Source: Pseudomonas sp. S06B 330
GTDB taxonomy: Bacteria > Pseudomonadota > Gammaproteobacteria > Pseudomonadales > Pseudomonadaceae
Assembly: GCF_002845275.2 (NCBI RefSeq)
Contig: NZ_CP088149.1
Location: 2,042,501 to 2,106,500 of the forward strand
Direction: 5' to 3'
DNA: 64,000 nucleotides
Position 1 is the first letter of the stretch. Each line of letters starts with the position of its first letter. The notes under the pieces were generated by a model that saw only the letters and a list, made by a program, of their open reading frames with translations, was not told the DNA's origin and ran no database searches. Made by a program: the position numbers and the translations under genes. Below are positions 53,763-63,300 of the stretch, piece after piece.

Positions 53763-56700
53763 ATGAATGCCGAAGATGCCCGCAAGCTTGCCCGCCGATT
53801 CATAGAGTTGCCGTTGGAAAAGCGCCGCATCTTTCTCCAGGGGCTGGCCCGCGAAGGGGTCGACTTTGCCCAGTTTCCGATCCCGGCGCAGGTGCCGGTG
53901 GCCGAGCGCGACGGGCTGTCCTATGCGCAACAGCGGATGTGGCTGTTATGGCAGCTGGAGCCAGCCAGCCCGGCCTACAACCTGCCCGGTGCGGTACGCC
54001 TGCGTGGCACGCTGGAGGTGGCGGCGCTGGAGCAGGCATTCGCCAGCCTGGTGCAGCGTCATGAAACCTTGCGCAGCGTGTTCGTCCAGCAGCCTGACGA
54101 ACGGCTGGTAATAAGCGCCGCGCCGCAGTGGCCACAGGTTGACCATCTGGACTTGACGGCGATGGCGCAGTTGCCTCGCGAGCAGCAGGTGCGCGAGCTT
54201 GCCCAGCAACAGTCGCTGCAGCCCTTCGATCTGGCACGTGGGCCGCTGATGCGCATCACCCTGCTCAAGCTCAAGGCTGATGAGCATGTGCTGCTGCTGA
54301 CTCTGCACCATAGTGTCGCGGACGGCTGGTCGATGAATGTGCTGATCGAGGAGTTCAGCCAGCTGTATGCGGCGCATCTGGGCAAACAGGCGCCAGCCTT
54401 GCCGGCCCTGGCGATCCAGTACAGCGACTACGCGCTGTGGCAGCGGCGCTGGCTGGAAGCAGGTGAGCAGCAGCGCCAGTTGACCTACTGGCTGGACCAG
54501 TTGGGTAATGATCACCCCACGCTGGAACTGCCGCTCGATCATTCGCGCCCGGCGCAGCCCAGTTACCGTGGCCGCCGTCATGAGTTCGCCCTTGACCCGG
54601 CGCTGGTCGAGCGCTTGCGCAGCTTCGCCCGCCAGCACAACGTCACCCTGTTCATGCTGCTGCTGGCAGGCTTCAACCTGCTGCTGCAGCGCTATAGCGG
54701 TCAGCAGGACATCCGTATCGGCTCGCCTATCGCCAACCGTAACCGCGCCGAGGTGGAGGGCCTGATCGGCTGCTTCGTCAACACTCAGGTGTTGCGCAAT
54801 CACGTTGACGGGCAGATGAGCGTCATCCGTTTCCTGGAGCAGGTCAAGGCTGTGGTGCTGGGGGCTCAGGCGCATCAGGACCTGCCGTTCGAGCAACTGG
54901 TTGAGGCGCTCAAGCTTGAACGCGATGCCAGTCGCACACCGCTGTTCCAGGTCATGTACAACCATCAGCCGCAGGTGGCGGATGTTGGTGCTTACTCGCT
55001 GGCCTGCGGGCTGACATTAGAGCCACTGCAATGGCAAACCCGCACCACGGTGTTTGACCTGACGCTGGACACCTATGAGCAGGGCGGCGAACTGCATGCG
55101 GCCTTGACCTATGCCAGCGACCTGTTCGAAGCATCGACCATCGAGCGCCTGGCCGGCCATTGGCAAGCGCTGCTGCAGGCCATGGTGGAGGCCCCGCAGC
55201 AACGTATCGCGGCACTGCCGATGCTTGATGCTGACGAGCACCAGGCGACGATTGATGACTGGAACCAGACCGTGGCCGACTACCCGGTCGAGCACTGCCT
55301 GCACCAACGGATTGCCCAACGCGCGCGCGCCTCGGCCACGGCGGTGGCCGTGACCTGCGGTGCGCAGCAGCTGACCTACGCCCAGCTCAACGGCCGCGCC
55401 AACGCCTTGGCCCATACCCTGATTGCCCGTGGCGTCGGCCCGGATGTGCTGGTCGGCCTGGCGGTGGAACGCAGCCTGGAGATGGTCATCGGCCTGCTGG
55501 CGATCCTCAAGGCCGGCGGCGCCTATGTGCCGTTGGACCCGGCCTACCCACGCGAGCGCCTGGCCTACATGATCGAGGACAGCGGCATTGCCCTGTTGCT
55601 GACCCAGCCCGCCTTGCATGGGCAATTGCCGGTGCCTGCGGATTTGCCGGTGTTGCTGCTGGAGGAGGGGGCGCAGACGTTGCGCGAGGACGACCCGCAG
55701 ACCACGGTGACCCCGGACAACCTCGCCTACGTGATCTACACCTCCGGCTCTACCGGCAAGCCCAAGGGCACGTTGCTGCCACACCGCAACGTGCTGCGCC
55801 TGTTCGCCGCCACCGATCGTTGGTTCAACTTTGGTCCGCAGGATGTCTGGAGCCTGTTCCATTCCTATGGCTTCGACTTTTCGGTCTGGGAAATTTTCGG
55901 CGCACTGCTGTACGGCGGCCGCCTGCTGGTGGTGCCCCACGAGATCAGTCGTTCACCACGTGAGTTCTATCAATTGCTGTGCGCCGAAGGGGTAACGGTG
56001 TTGAACCAGACCCCGTCGGCGTTCAAGGCGCTGATGCACGTGGCCTGTAGCGGACCCGGCAAACAGGCGCTGCGTCAGGTGATCTTTGGCGGCGAGGCAT
56101 TGGACGTGAAGAGCCTGCGTCCCTGGTTCGAACGCTTCGGTGACCGAGCACCACAGTTGGTGAACATGTACGGCATCACCGAAACCACCGTGCACGTGAC
56201 CTACCGGCCGCTGTCGATGGCCGACCTTGAGCGGGAGGCGAGCAGTCCGATTGGCGAGCCGATTGCCGACCTGTCCTGGTACCTGCTCGATGGCGACCTG
56301 AACCCGGTGCCCAAGGGGTGCGTCGGTGAGCTCTACGTTGGCCGCGCCGGACTTGCGCGGGGCTACCTCAAGCGCGGCGAACTTACGGCGACGCGTTTTG
56401 TGCCTGACCCGTTCGGCGCCGAGGGCGGTCGCCTGTACCGCACCGGCGACCTGGCGCGCTATCAGGCGGATGGCATGATCGAGTACATCGGTCGCATCGA
56501 CCATCAGCTGAAGATCCGCGGCTTCCGTATCGAACTGGGTGAAATCGAAGCGCGCCTGCTGGCCGATGACGCCGTGGGTAGCGTCGCGGTACTGCCGTGG
56601 GGTGAAGGCGAGGCCCTGCAATTGGTGGCTTACCTGGTGCCCCGCGATGCGGCGCTGGTCACAGCCAGCAGCGAAGTGCAGGCGCAACTGCGCGAACACC

Positions 56701-59700
56701 TCAAGCGTGCGCTGCGCATTGAGCTGCCGGAGTACATGGTCCCGGCGCACCTGCTGTTGCTCAGCGAACTGCCACTGACCACCAACGGCAAGCTCGATCG
56801 CAAGGCGCTGCCCGCACCGGATGCCAGCCTGTTGCAGCAGGACTACGTGGCACCGCAAGGACAGATTGAGGAAACCGTCGCGCGCATCTGGGCTGATGTC
56901 CTGCAACTGCCGCAGGTGGGGGCTGAGGATGATTTCTTCGCCTTGGGCGGGCACTCGTTGCTGGCGACTCAGGTGGTGTCCCGCTTGCGTCAGGCACTGG
57001 ACCTGCAGGTACCGCTCAAGCGTCTGTTCGAGCACGCCACCTTGCGTGCCTTTGCCGCCAGCTTGCAAGAGCAGGCGCCGGCTCGCCAGGCGCCCTTGCT
57101 GCCAGCCGATCGTGGCCAACCGTTGTTGCTGTCTTACGCCCAGGAGCGCCAGTGGTACCTTTGGCAACTGAACCCGCAGAGCAACGCCTACCATATTCCC
57201 ACCGCTCTGCGCCTGCGCGGCCCGCTGGATGTGGCAGCGCTGCAGCGCGCCTTCGATGCCATGGTCGCCCGCCACGAAACCCTGCGCACCACCTTTATCG
57301 AGCGGGACGGGCAGTTGCTGCAGTCGATTGCGCCAACGGCCTCGCTGCCCATCGAGGTAGAGTCGCTGAGTGGTCACGGCGAGGGCGGCGGGCAAATCAG
57401 CGCATGGATCGAGACTCAGTCCAGCCGCCTGTTCGACCTGGAACAGGGACCGTTGCTGCGTGTCGGCGTGTTGCGCCTGGCGGCAGATGACCATGTGTTG
57501 TCGCTGACCCAGCACCATATCGTCTCTGATGCCTGGTCGATGCAACGCATGGTCGAGGAGCTGCTGCAGTTTTATAACGGTTTCAGTCAGGGACAGCCGG
57601 TGCATTTGCCTGCACTGGCGGTGCAGTATGCCGACTACGCGCAATGGCAGCGGGCACAAATGGCCAGCGGCGAGCGCGAACGGCAGTTGGCCTACTGGAC
57701 GGCGCAGTTGGGCAACGAGCACCCGGTGCTGGAGCTGCCGCTTGATCATCTGCGTCCGGCCCAGGCCAGTACCCGCGGCGCGACCCTGGGCGTGTGCTTG
57801 ACACCCGTACTGAGTGCGCAGCTCAAAGCGCTGGCCCAGGCCGAAGGCGCCACGTTATATATGGTCTTGCTGACGTCCCTGCAGATCGTCCTGCATCGCT
57901 ACAGCCGGCAATCGACGATTCGTGTGGGTGTGCCAGTGGCCAACCGTCATCAGTTGGAGACTGAGGGCCTGATCGGCTTCTTCGTCAATACTCAGGTCAT
58001 GCAGGCACGCATCGATTCGCACATGGCGGTGTCGACATTGCTGCAACAGGTCAGGCAATCGGCGCTGGAGGCACAGGCGAACCAGGATCTGCCGTTCGAG
58101 CAACTGGTTGAAGCCTTGCAACCGCAACGTGATGTCAGCCACCACCCGCTGTTCCAGGTGCTGTTCAACCATCAGGCCCAAGCACGTCAGGCGGCGCTGC
58201 CTAAGCAGCTCGGCGCATTGAGCCTGGAAGGCTTGGCCCTGGCCAGCAAGACTTCGCAGTTCGATCTGATGCTCGACACCTTTGACTCCACGGAAGGTAT
58301 CGAAGCGCTGTTCACCTACGCCAGCGACCTGTTCGAAGCATCGACCATCGAGCGCCTGGCCGGCCATTGGCAAGCGCTGCTGCAGGCCATGGTGGAGGCC
58401 CCGCAGCAACGTATCGCGGCACTGCCGATGCTTGATGCTGACGAGCACCAGGCGACGATTGATGACTGGAACCAGACCGTGACCGACTACCCGGTCGAGC
58501 ACTGCCTGCACCAACGGATTGCCCAACGCGCGCGCGCCTCGGCCACGGCGGTGGCCGTGACCTGCGGTGCGCAGCAGCTGACCTACGCCCAGCTCAACGG
58601 CCGCGCCAACGCCTTGGCCCATACCCTGATTGCCCGTGGCGTCGGCCCGGATGTGCTGGTCGGCCTGGCGGTGGAGCGCAGCCTGGAGATGGTCATCGGC
58701 CTGCTGGCGATCCTCAAGGCCGGCGGCGCCTATGTACCGTTGGACCCGGCCTACCCGCGCGAGCGCCTGGCCTACATGATCGAGGACAGCGGCATTGCCC
58801 TGTTGCTGACCCAGCCCGCCTTGCATGGGCAATTGCCGGTGCCTGCGGATTTGCCGGTGTTGCTGCTGGAGGAGGGGGCGCAGACGTTGCGCGAGGACGA
58901 CCCGCAGACCACGGTGACCCCGGACAACCTCGCCTATGTGATCTACACCTCCGGCTCTACCGGCAAGCCCAAGGGCACGTTGCTGCCACACCGCAACGTG
59001 CTGCGCCTGTTCGCCGCCACCGATCGTTGGTTCAACTTCGGTCCGCAGGATGTCTGGAGCCTGTTCCATTCCTATGGCTTCGACTTTTCGGTCTGGGAAA
59101 TTTTCGGCGCACTGCTGTACGGCGGCCGCCTGCTGGTGGTGCCCCACGAGATCAGTCGTTCACCACGTGAGTTCTATCAATTGCTGTGCGCCGAAGGGGT
59201 AACGGTGTTGAACCAGACCCCGTCGGCGTTCAAGGCGCTGATGCACGTGGCCTGTAGCGAACCCGGCAAACAGGCGCTGCGTCAGGTGATCTTTGGCGGC
59301 GAGGCATTGGACGTGAAGAGCCTGCGCCCCTGGTTCGAACGCTTCGGTGATCGAGCACCACAGTTGGTGAACATGTACGGCATCACCGAAACCACCGTGC
59401 ACGTGACCTACCGGCCGCTGTCGATGGCCGACCTTGAGCGGGAGGCGAGCAGTCCGATTGGCGAGCCGATTGCCGACCTGTCCTGGTACCTGCTCGATGG
59501 CGACCTGAACCCGGTGCCCAAGGGGTGCGTCGGTGAGCTCTACGTTGGCCGCGCCGGACTTGCGCGGGGCTACCTCAAGCGCGGCGAACTTACGGCGACG
59601 CGTTTTGTGCCTGACCCGTTCGGCGCCGAGGGCGGTCGCCTGTACCGCACCGGCGACCTGGCGCGCTATCAGGCGGATGGCGTGATCGAGTACATCGGTC

Positions 59701-60359
59701 GCATCGACCATCAGCTGAAGATCCGCGGCTTCCGCGTCGAGCTGGGTGAAATCGAAGCGCGCCTGTTGGCCGATGACGCCGTGGGTAGCGTCGCGGTACT
59801 GCCGTGGGGTGAAGGCGAGGCCTTGCAATTGGTGGCTTACCTGGTGCCCCGCGATGCGGCGCTGGTCACAGCCAGCAGCGAAGTGCAGGCGCAGCTGCGC
59901 GAACACCTCAAGCGTGCGCTGCGCATTGAGCTGCCGGAGTACATGGTCCCGGCGCACCTGCTGTTGCTCAGCGAACTGCCACTGACCACCAACGGCAAGC
60001 TCGATCGCAAGGCGCTGCCTGCGCCAGATGCCAACTTGCTGCAGCAGGACTACGTGGCGCCAAAAAGCGACCTTGAACAGCGTCTGGCGCAGATCTGGCA
60101 GGACGTGCTGAGCCTTGATCGCGTCGGCCGCAATGACGATTTTTTCGCCCTCGGTGGGCACTCCCTGCAACTGGTGATGCTGCTGTCGCGCATCCGCAGC
60201 GAGCTTGGCGTGGAGCTGAAAATCAGGGATTTCCACGGCTTACGCACCCTTGGCGAATTGGCGGCGTACCTGGAACAGGATGTATCGGTGCAATCGCAAG
60301 ACGCCGAGCTGGATCAGATCTTCGGCGTGCTGGATGAACTGGAGACGGAAAATGTTTGA
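53763..60359 (+). CDS. Pyoverdine NRPS, two modules (C-A-T-C-A-T), predicted Thr-Thr
   Basis: A 2198-residue nonribosomal peptide synthetase. C1 has HHSVADG (from residue 182), A1 TSGSTGKPKG (from about 660) and T1 GGHSLL (about 1062). C2 has HHIVSDA (from 1251), A2 TSGSTG (about 1729) and T2 GGHSLQ (about 2131). It opens with a condensation domain and has no TE or E domain, so it takes a chain from an upstream NRPS and passes it on. Both A domains give the specificity residues D-F-W-N-I-G-M-V-H, the classic threonine code. The position beside fpvG matches pvdI-type genes. The next NRPS overlaps by 8 bases. Confidence 0.92.
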   Translation: MNAEDARKLARRFIELPLEKRRIFLQGLAREGVDFAQFPIPAQVPVAERDGLSYAQQRMWLLWQLEPASPAYNLPGAVRLRGTLEVAALEQAFASLVQRHETLRSVFVQQPDERLVISAAPQWPQVDHLDLTAMAQLPREQQVRELAQQQSLQPFDLARGPLMRITLLKLKADEHVLLLTLHHSVADGWSMNVLIEEFSQLYAAHLGKQAPALPALAIQYSDYALWQRRWLEAGEQQRQLTYWLDQLGNDHPTLELPLDHSRPAQPSYRGRRHEFALDPALVERLRSFARQHNVTLFMLLLAGFNLLLQRYSGQQDIRIGSPIANRNRAEVEGLIGCFVNTQVLRNHVDGQMSVIRFLEQVKAVVLGAQAHQDLPFEQLVEALKLERDASRTPLFQVMYNHQPQVADVGAYSLACGLTLEPLQWQTRTTVFDLTLDTYEQGGELHAALTYASDLFEASTIERLAGHWQALLQAMVEAPQQRIAALPMLDADEHQATIDDWNQTVADYPVEHCLHQRIAQRARASATAVAVTCGAQQLTYAQLNGRANALAHTLIARGVGPDVLVGLAVERSLEMVIGLLAILKAGGAYVPLDPAYPRERLAYMIEDSGIALLLTQPALHGQLPVPADLPVLLLEEGAQTLREDDPQTTVTPDNLAYVIYTSGSTGKPKGTLLPHRNVLRLFAATDRWFNFGPQDVWSLFHSYGFDFSVWEIFGALLYGGRLLVVPHEISRSPREFYQLLCAEGVTVLNQTPSAFKALMHVACSGPGKQALRQVIFGGEALDVKSLRPWFERFGDRAPQLVNMYGITETTVHVTYRPLSMADLEREASSPIGEPIADLSWYLLDGDLNPVPKGCVGELYVGRAGLARGYLKRGELTATRFVPDPFGAEGGRLYRTGDLARYQADGMIEYIGRIDHQLKIRGFRIELGEIEARLLADDAVGSVAVLPWGEGEALQLVAYLVPRDAALVTASSEVQAQLREHLKRALRIELPEYMVPAHLLLLSELPLTTNGKLDRKALPAPDASLLQQDYVAPQGQIEETVARIWADVLQLPQVGAEDDFFALGGHSLLATQVVSRLRQALDLQVPLKRLFEHATLRAFAASLQEQAPARQAPLLPADRGQPLLLSYAQERQWYLWQLNPQSNAYHIPTALRLRGPLDVAALQRAFDAMVARHETLRTTFIERDGQLLQSIAPTASLPIEVESLSGHGEGGGQISAWIETQSSRLFDLEQGPLLRVGVLRLAADDHVLSLTQHHIVSDAWSMQRMVEELLQFYNGFSQGQPVHLPALAVQYADYAQWQRAQMASGERERQLAYWTAQLGNEHPVLELPLDHLRPAQASTRGATLGVCLTPVLSAQLKALAQAEGATLYMVLLTSLQIVLHRYSRQSTIRVGVPVANRHQLETEGLIGFFVNTQVMQARIDSHMAVSTLLQQVRQSALEAQANQDLPFEQLVEALQPQRDVSHHPLFQVLFNHQAQARQAALPKQLGALSLEGLALASKTSQFDLMLDTFDSTEGIEALFTYASDLFEASTIERLAGHWQALLQAMVEAPQQRIAALPMLDADEHQATIDDWNQTVTDYPVEHCLHQRIAQRARASATAVAVTCGAQQLTYAQLNGRANALAHTLIARGVGPDVLVGLAVERSLEMVIGLLAILKAGGAYVPLDPAYPRERLAYMIEDSGIALLLTQPALHGQLPVPADLPVLLLEEGAQTLREDDPQTTVTPDNLAYVIYTSGSTGKPKGTLLPHRNVLRLFAATDRWFNFGPQDVWSLFHSYGFDFSVWEIFGALLYGGRLLVVPHEISRSPREFYQLLCAEGVTVLNQTPSAFKALMHVACSEPGKQALRQVIFGGEALDVKSLRPWFERFGDRAPQLVNMYGITETTVHVTYRPLSMADLEREASSPIGEPIADLSWYLLDGDLNPVPKGCVGELYVGRAGLARGYLKRGELTATRFVPDPFGAEGGRLYRTGDLARYQADGVIEYIGRIDHQLKIRGFRVELGEIEARLLADDAVGSVAVLPWGEGEALQLVAYLVPRDAALVTASSEVQAQLREHLKRALRIELPEYMVPAHLLLLSELPLTTNGKLDRKALPAPDANLLQQDYVAPKSDLEQRLAQIWQDVLSLDRVGRNDDFFALGGHSLQLVMLLSRIRSELGVELKIRDFHGLRTLGELAAYLEQDVSVQSQDAELDQIFGVLDELETENV
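55107..56851 (+). repeat. Direct repeat copy 1 (end of C1, A1, start of T1)
   Basis: About 1745 bases reappear at 58314-60058 with a constant offset of 3207 and only scattered single-base differences. It covers the C-A linker, the whole A domain and the start of the carrier domain. Confidence 0.9.
58314..60058 (+). repeat. Direct repeat copy 2 (end of C2, A2, start of T2)
   Basis: Second copy of the segment at 55107-56851. Differences seen include GTGGCC/GTGACC near 58480 and several synonymous changes, plus Gly/Glu and Ser/Asn substitutions. Confidence 0.9.
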
Positions 60360-63300
60360 GCAATCAGGTCGCAACCAGCAGTTGGTCGAGCGCATCAAGG
60401 GCTTGTCGGCGGACAAGCGCCAGCAGATGTTCGCCAAGCTTGCGCAGATGGGTATCGATGTCGCCAAGCTGCCCATCGTCCCCGGCCGTGCCGAGGAGCA
60501 AGCGCCACTGTCTTATGCCCAACAACGCCAGTGGTTTCTCTGGCAGCTGGAGCCGCACAGCAGTGCCTATCACATCCCCGCCGCGCTGATACTGCGGGGT
60601 GCGGTCAACGTTGCGGACCTGGAAAAGAGCTTTGCGACCCTGGCCGAGCGCCATGCCTGCCTGCGCACCCGCTTCGTCGAAAGCGATGGCCAGGTGAGTC
60701 AGGTCGTCGATGCCCCGGCGCCGATTGCCATCGAGCACACCAGCCTGCTGGCGCAGGGGCCAGAGCGCGACGCGCTGCTGCGTGCCTGCGTCGCCGAGCT
60801 GAGTGCGCAGCCGTTCGACCTGCAGCACGGGCCGTTGCTACGGGTGCGCCTGGTGCGTTTGGCCGAGGACGAGCACCTACTGGTGCTGGTGCTGCATCAC
60901 ATTGTCACCGATGGCTGGTCGATGAGCCTGATGGTCGAAGAGCTGATGGCTTGCTATGCGGCGTACTCGCAAGGCCAGGCACCGAAGCTGGCGGCGCTGG
61001 CGATTCAATATGCCGACTTTGCTGGCTGGCAGCGTCAGTGGATGGCGTCGGGGGAAGGCGAGCGTCAGCTGGCGTACTGGAAGCGCCAGTTGGGTGCAAC
61101 CGAGGAGGTGCTCGAGCTGCCTTGCGACCACCCACGCCCGGCGACCATGAGCGACCGCGGTGCCCGTCTGGGCATCGCTGTGCCGTCGGCACTGGTTGGC
61201 GCCTTGCGTCAGCTGGCGCAAGAGCAGGGGGTCAGCCTGTTTGTGCTGTTGCTGGCCTCGTTCCAGGTGTTGTTGCACCGCTACAGTGGTCAGGCTGATA
61301 TCCGTGTCGGCGTGCCGGTGGCTAATCGCAACCGCCTGGAGACCGAGCGTCTGATTGGGCTGTTCGTCAACACTCAAGTGCTGGCGGCGCAGTTGCGCGG
61401 CGATGAAGGTTTCACGGCGTTGTTGCAGCGCATTGGTCAGCAGGTGCAAGACGCCCAGGCCCATCAGGACCTGCCGTTCGAGCATCTGGTCGAGGCCTTG
61501 GGTGTCGCCCGTAGCCTTAGCCACAACCCGTTGTTCCAGGTCATGCACAACCATCAGGATGGGGTGCGCCAAGCCGGCTCCCTGGCCCTGCCAGGCCTTA
61601 CGGTCGAAGCACTGGAGTGGGATGCTGGCACTGCGCAACTGGACCTGACCCTGGAAACCCAGGACAGCGGCCACGGGCTGTCAGCGGCACTGATCTACGC
61701 CAGTGACCTGTTCGAGCACCGCAGTATCGAGCGCATGGCGCGCCATTGGCTGAACCTGCTGCAGGGTATCGTCGCCGATCCGCAGGCCACGATTGCCGGT
61801 CTGCCGTTGCTCGATGGCGAGGAGCAACGGCAGATCGTTGCGCAGTGGAACGCCACCGCCGCCACATACCCGTTGGACACTCCCGTGCACCGGCTGATCG
61901 AACAGCAAGTGCGTGCCACCCCCGATGCCCCAGCCCTGTGCATGGGCGAGCAGCAACTGAGCTACCGCGAACTGGATCAGCGCGCCAACCAACTGGCTCA
62001 CCAACTGATCGCCTTGGGCGTCGGTCCTGAGGTATTGGTCGGCATCGCCGTCGAGCGCAGCCTGGAAATGGTCATCGGCCTGCTGGCGATCCTCAAGGCC
62101 GGCGGTGCTTATGTGCCGCTGGACCCGGAATACCCTGAAGAACGACTGGCCTACATGATCGAGGACAGCCGCATTGCCTTGCTCCTGACTCAGTCGCACC
62201 TGCGACTGCCATGCCCAGCCGAACTGCCCGTGCTGGCCCTGGACCGTTTGGCGCTAGAAGATTTCCCTGTGCACGCCCCGGCGTTGACCCTGGACCCCGA
62301 GCAGCTGGCTTACGTGATCTACACCTCCGGTTCCACCGGCAAGCCCAAGGGCGCTGGCAATCACCATAAAGCCCTGACCAACCGCCTGTGCTGGATGCAG
62401 CAAGCCTACGGCCTCGGCGCGGGCGACACGGTGTTGCAGAAAACCCCGTTCAGCTTCGATGTCTCGGTCTGGGAGTTTTTCTGGCCGCTGATGACCGGCG
62501 CGCGCCTGGCCATGGCCGGCCCCGGCGATCACCGCGACCCGCGGCGCCTGGTCGAGCTGATCCACGCCCACCAGGTCACCACCTTGCATTTTGTACCGTC
62601 GATGCTGCAGATGTTCCTGCTCGACGAACAGGTCACCGGTTGCACCGGCTTACGCCGAATCATCTGCAGTGGCGAGGCATTGCCGGTGGATGCTCAGACC
62701 CAGGTCCTGGCCAAGCTGCCGACCGCCGGGTTGTACAACCTCTATGGCCCAACCGAAGCGGCGATCGACGTTACTCACTGGACCTGCCGCGAGGAAGGCC
62801 GCGACAGCGTGCCGATTGGCCTGCCGATCGCCAACCTGCAGACCTACGTCCTCGACGCCGAACTGCAAGCCGTGCCGGTGGGCGTGGTCGGCGAGCTGTA
62901 CCTGGGCGGTACTGGTCTGGCGCGCGGTTACCACCGTCGCCCAGCGCTGACCGCCGAGCGCTTCGTCACCAGCCCGTTCGGCCAAGGCGAGCGCCTGTAC
63001 CGCACCGGTGACCTGGCCAGCCAGCGGGCTGACGGCGTTATCGACTACCGTGGACGTATCGACCACCAGGTGAAAATCCGTGGCCTGCGCATCGAGTTGG
63101 GCGAGATCGAGGCGCGCCTGATGGAACAGGACGTGGTGCGTGAGGCGGTGGTGTTGGCCATCGAAGGCGCCCTGGTTGCCTACGTCGTGCCTGGCGAGTG
63201 GGCGCCGGATGCTCAGGAGGTCCTGCGCGAAGCGATCCGTGAACCTCTGCGCCAGACACTGCCGGACTACATGGTGCCGGCGCAGCTGCTGTTCATCGAA

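Noticed and set aside
55953..60236. Very long minus-strand open frames opposite the NRPS genes (up to 598 codons)
   Set aside because: They mirror the G+C-rich codon pattern of the NRPS on the other strand, occur twice because of the repeat, and have no recognisable domains or ribosome sites.
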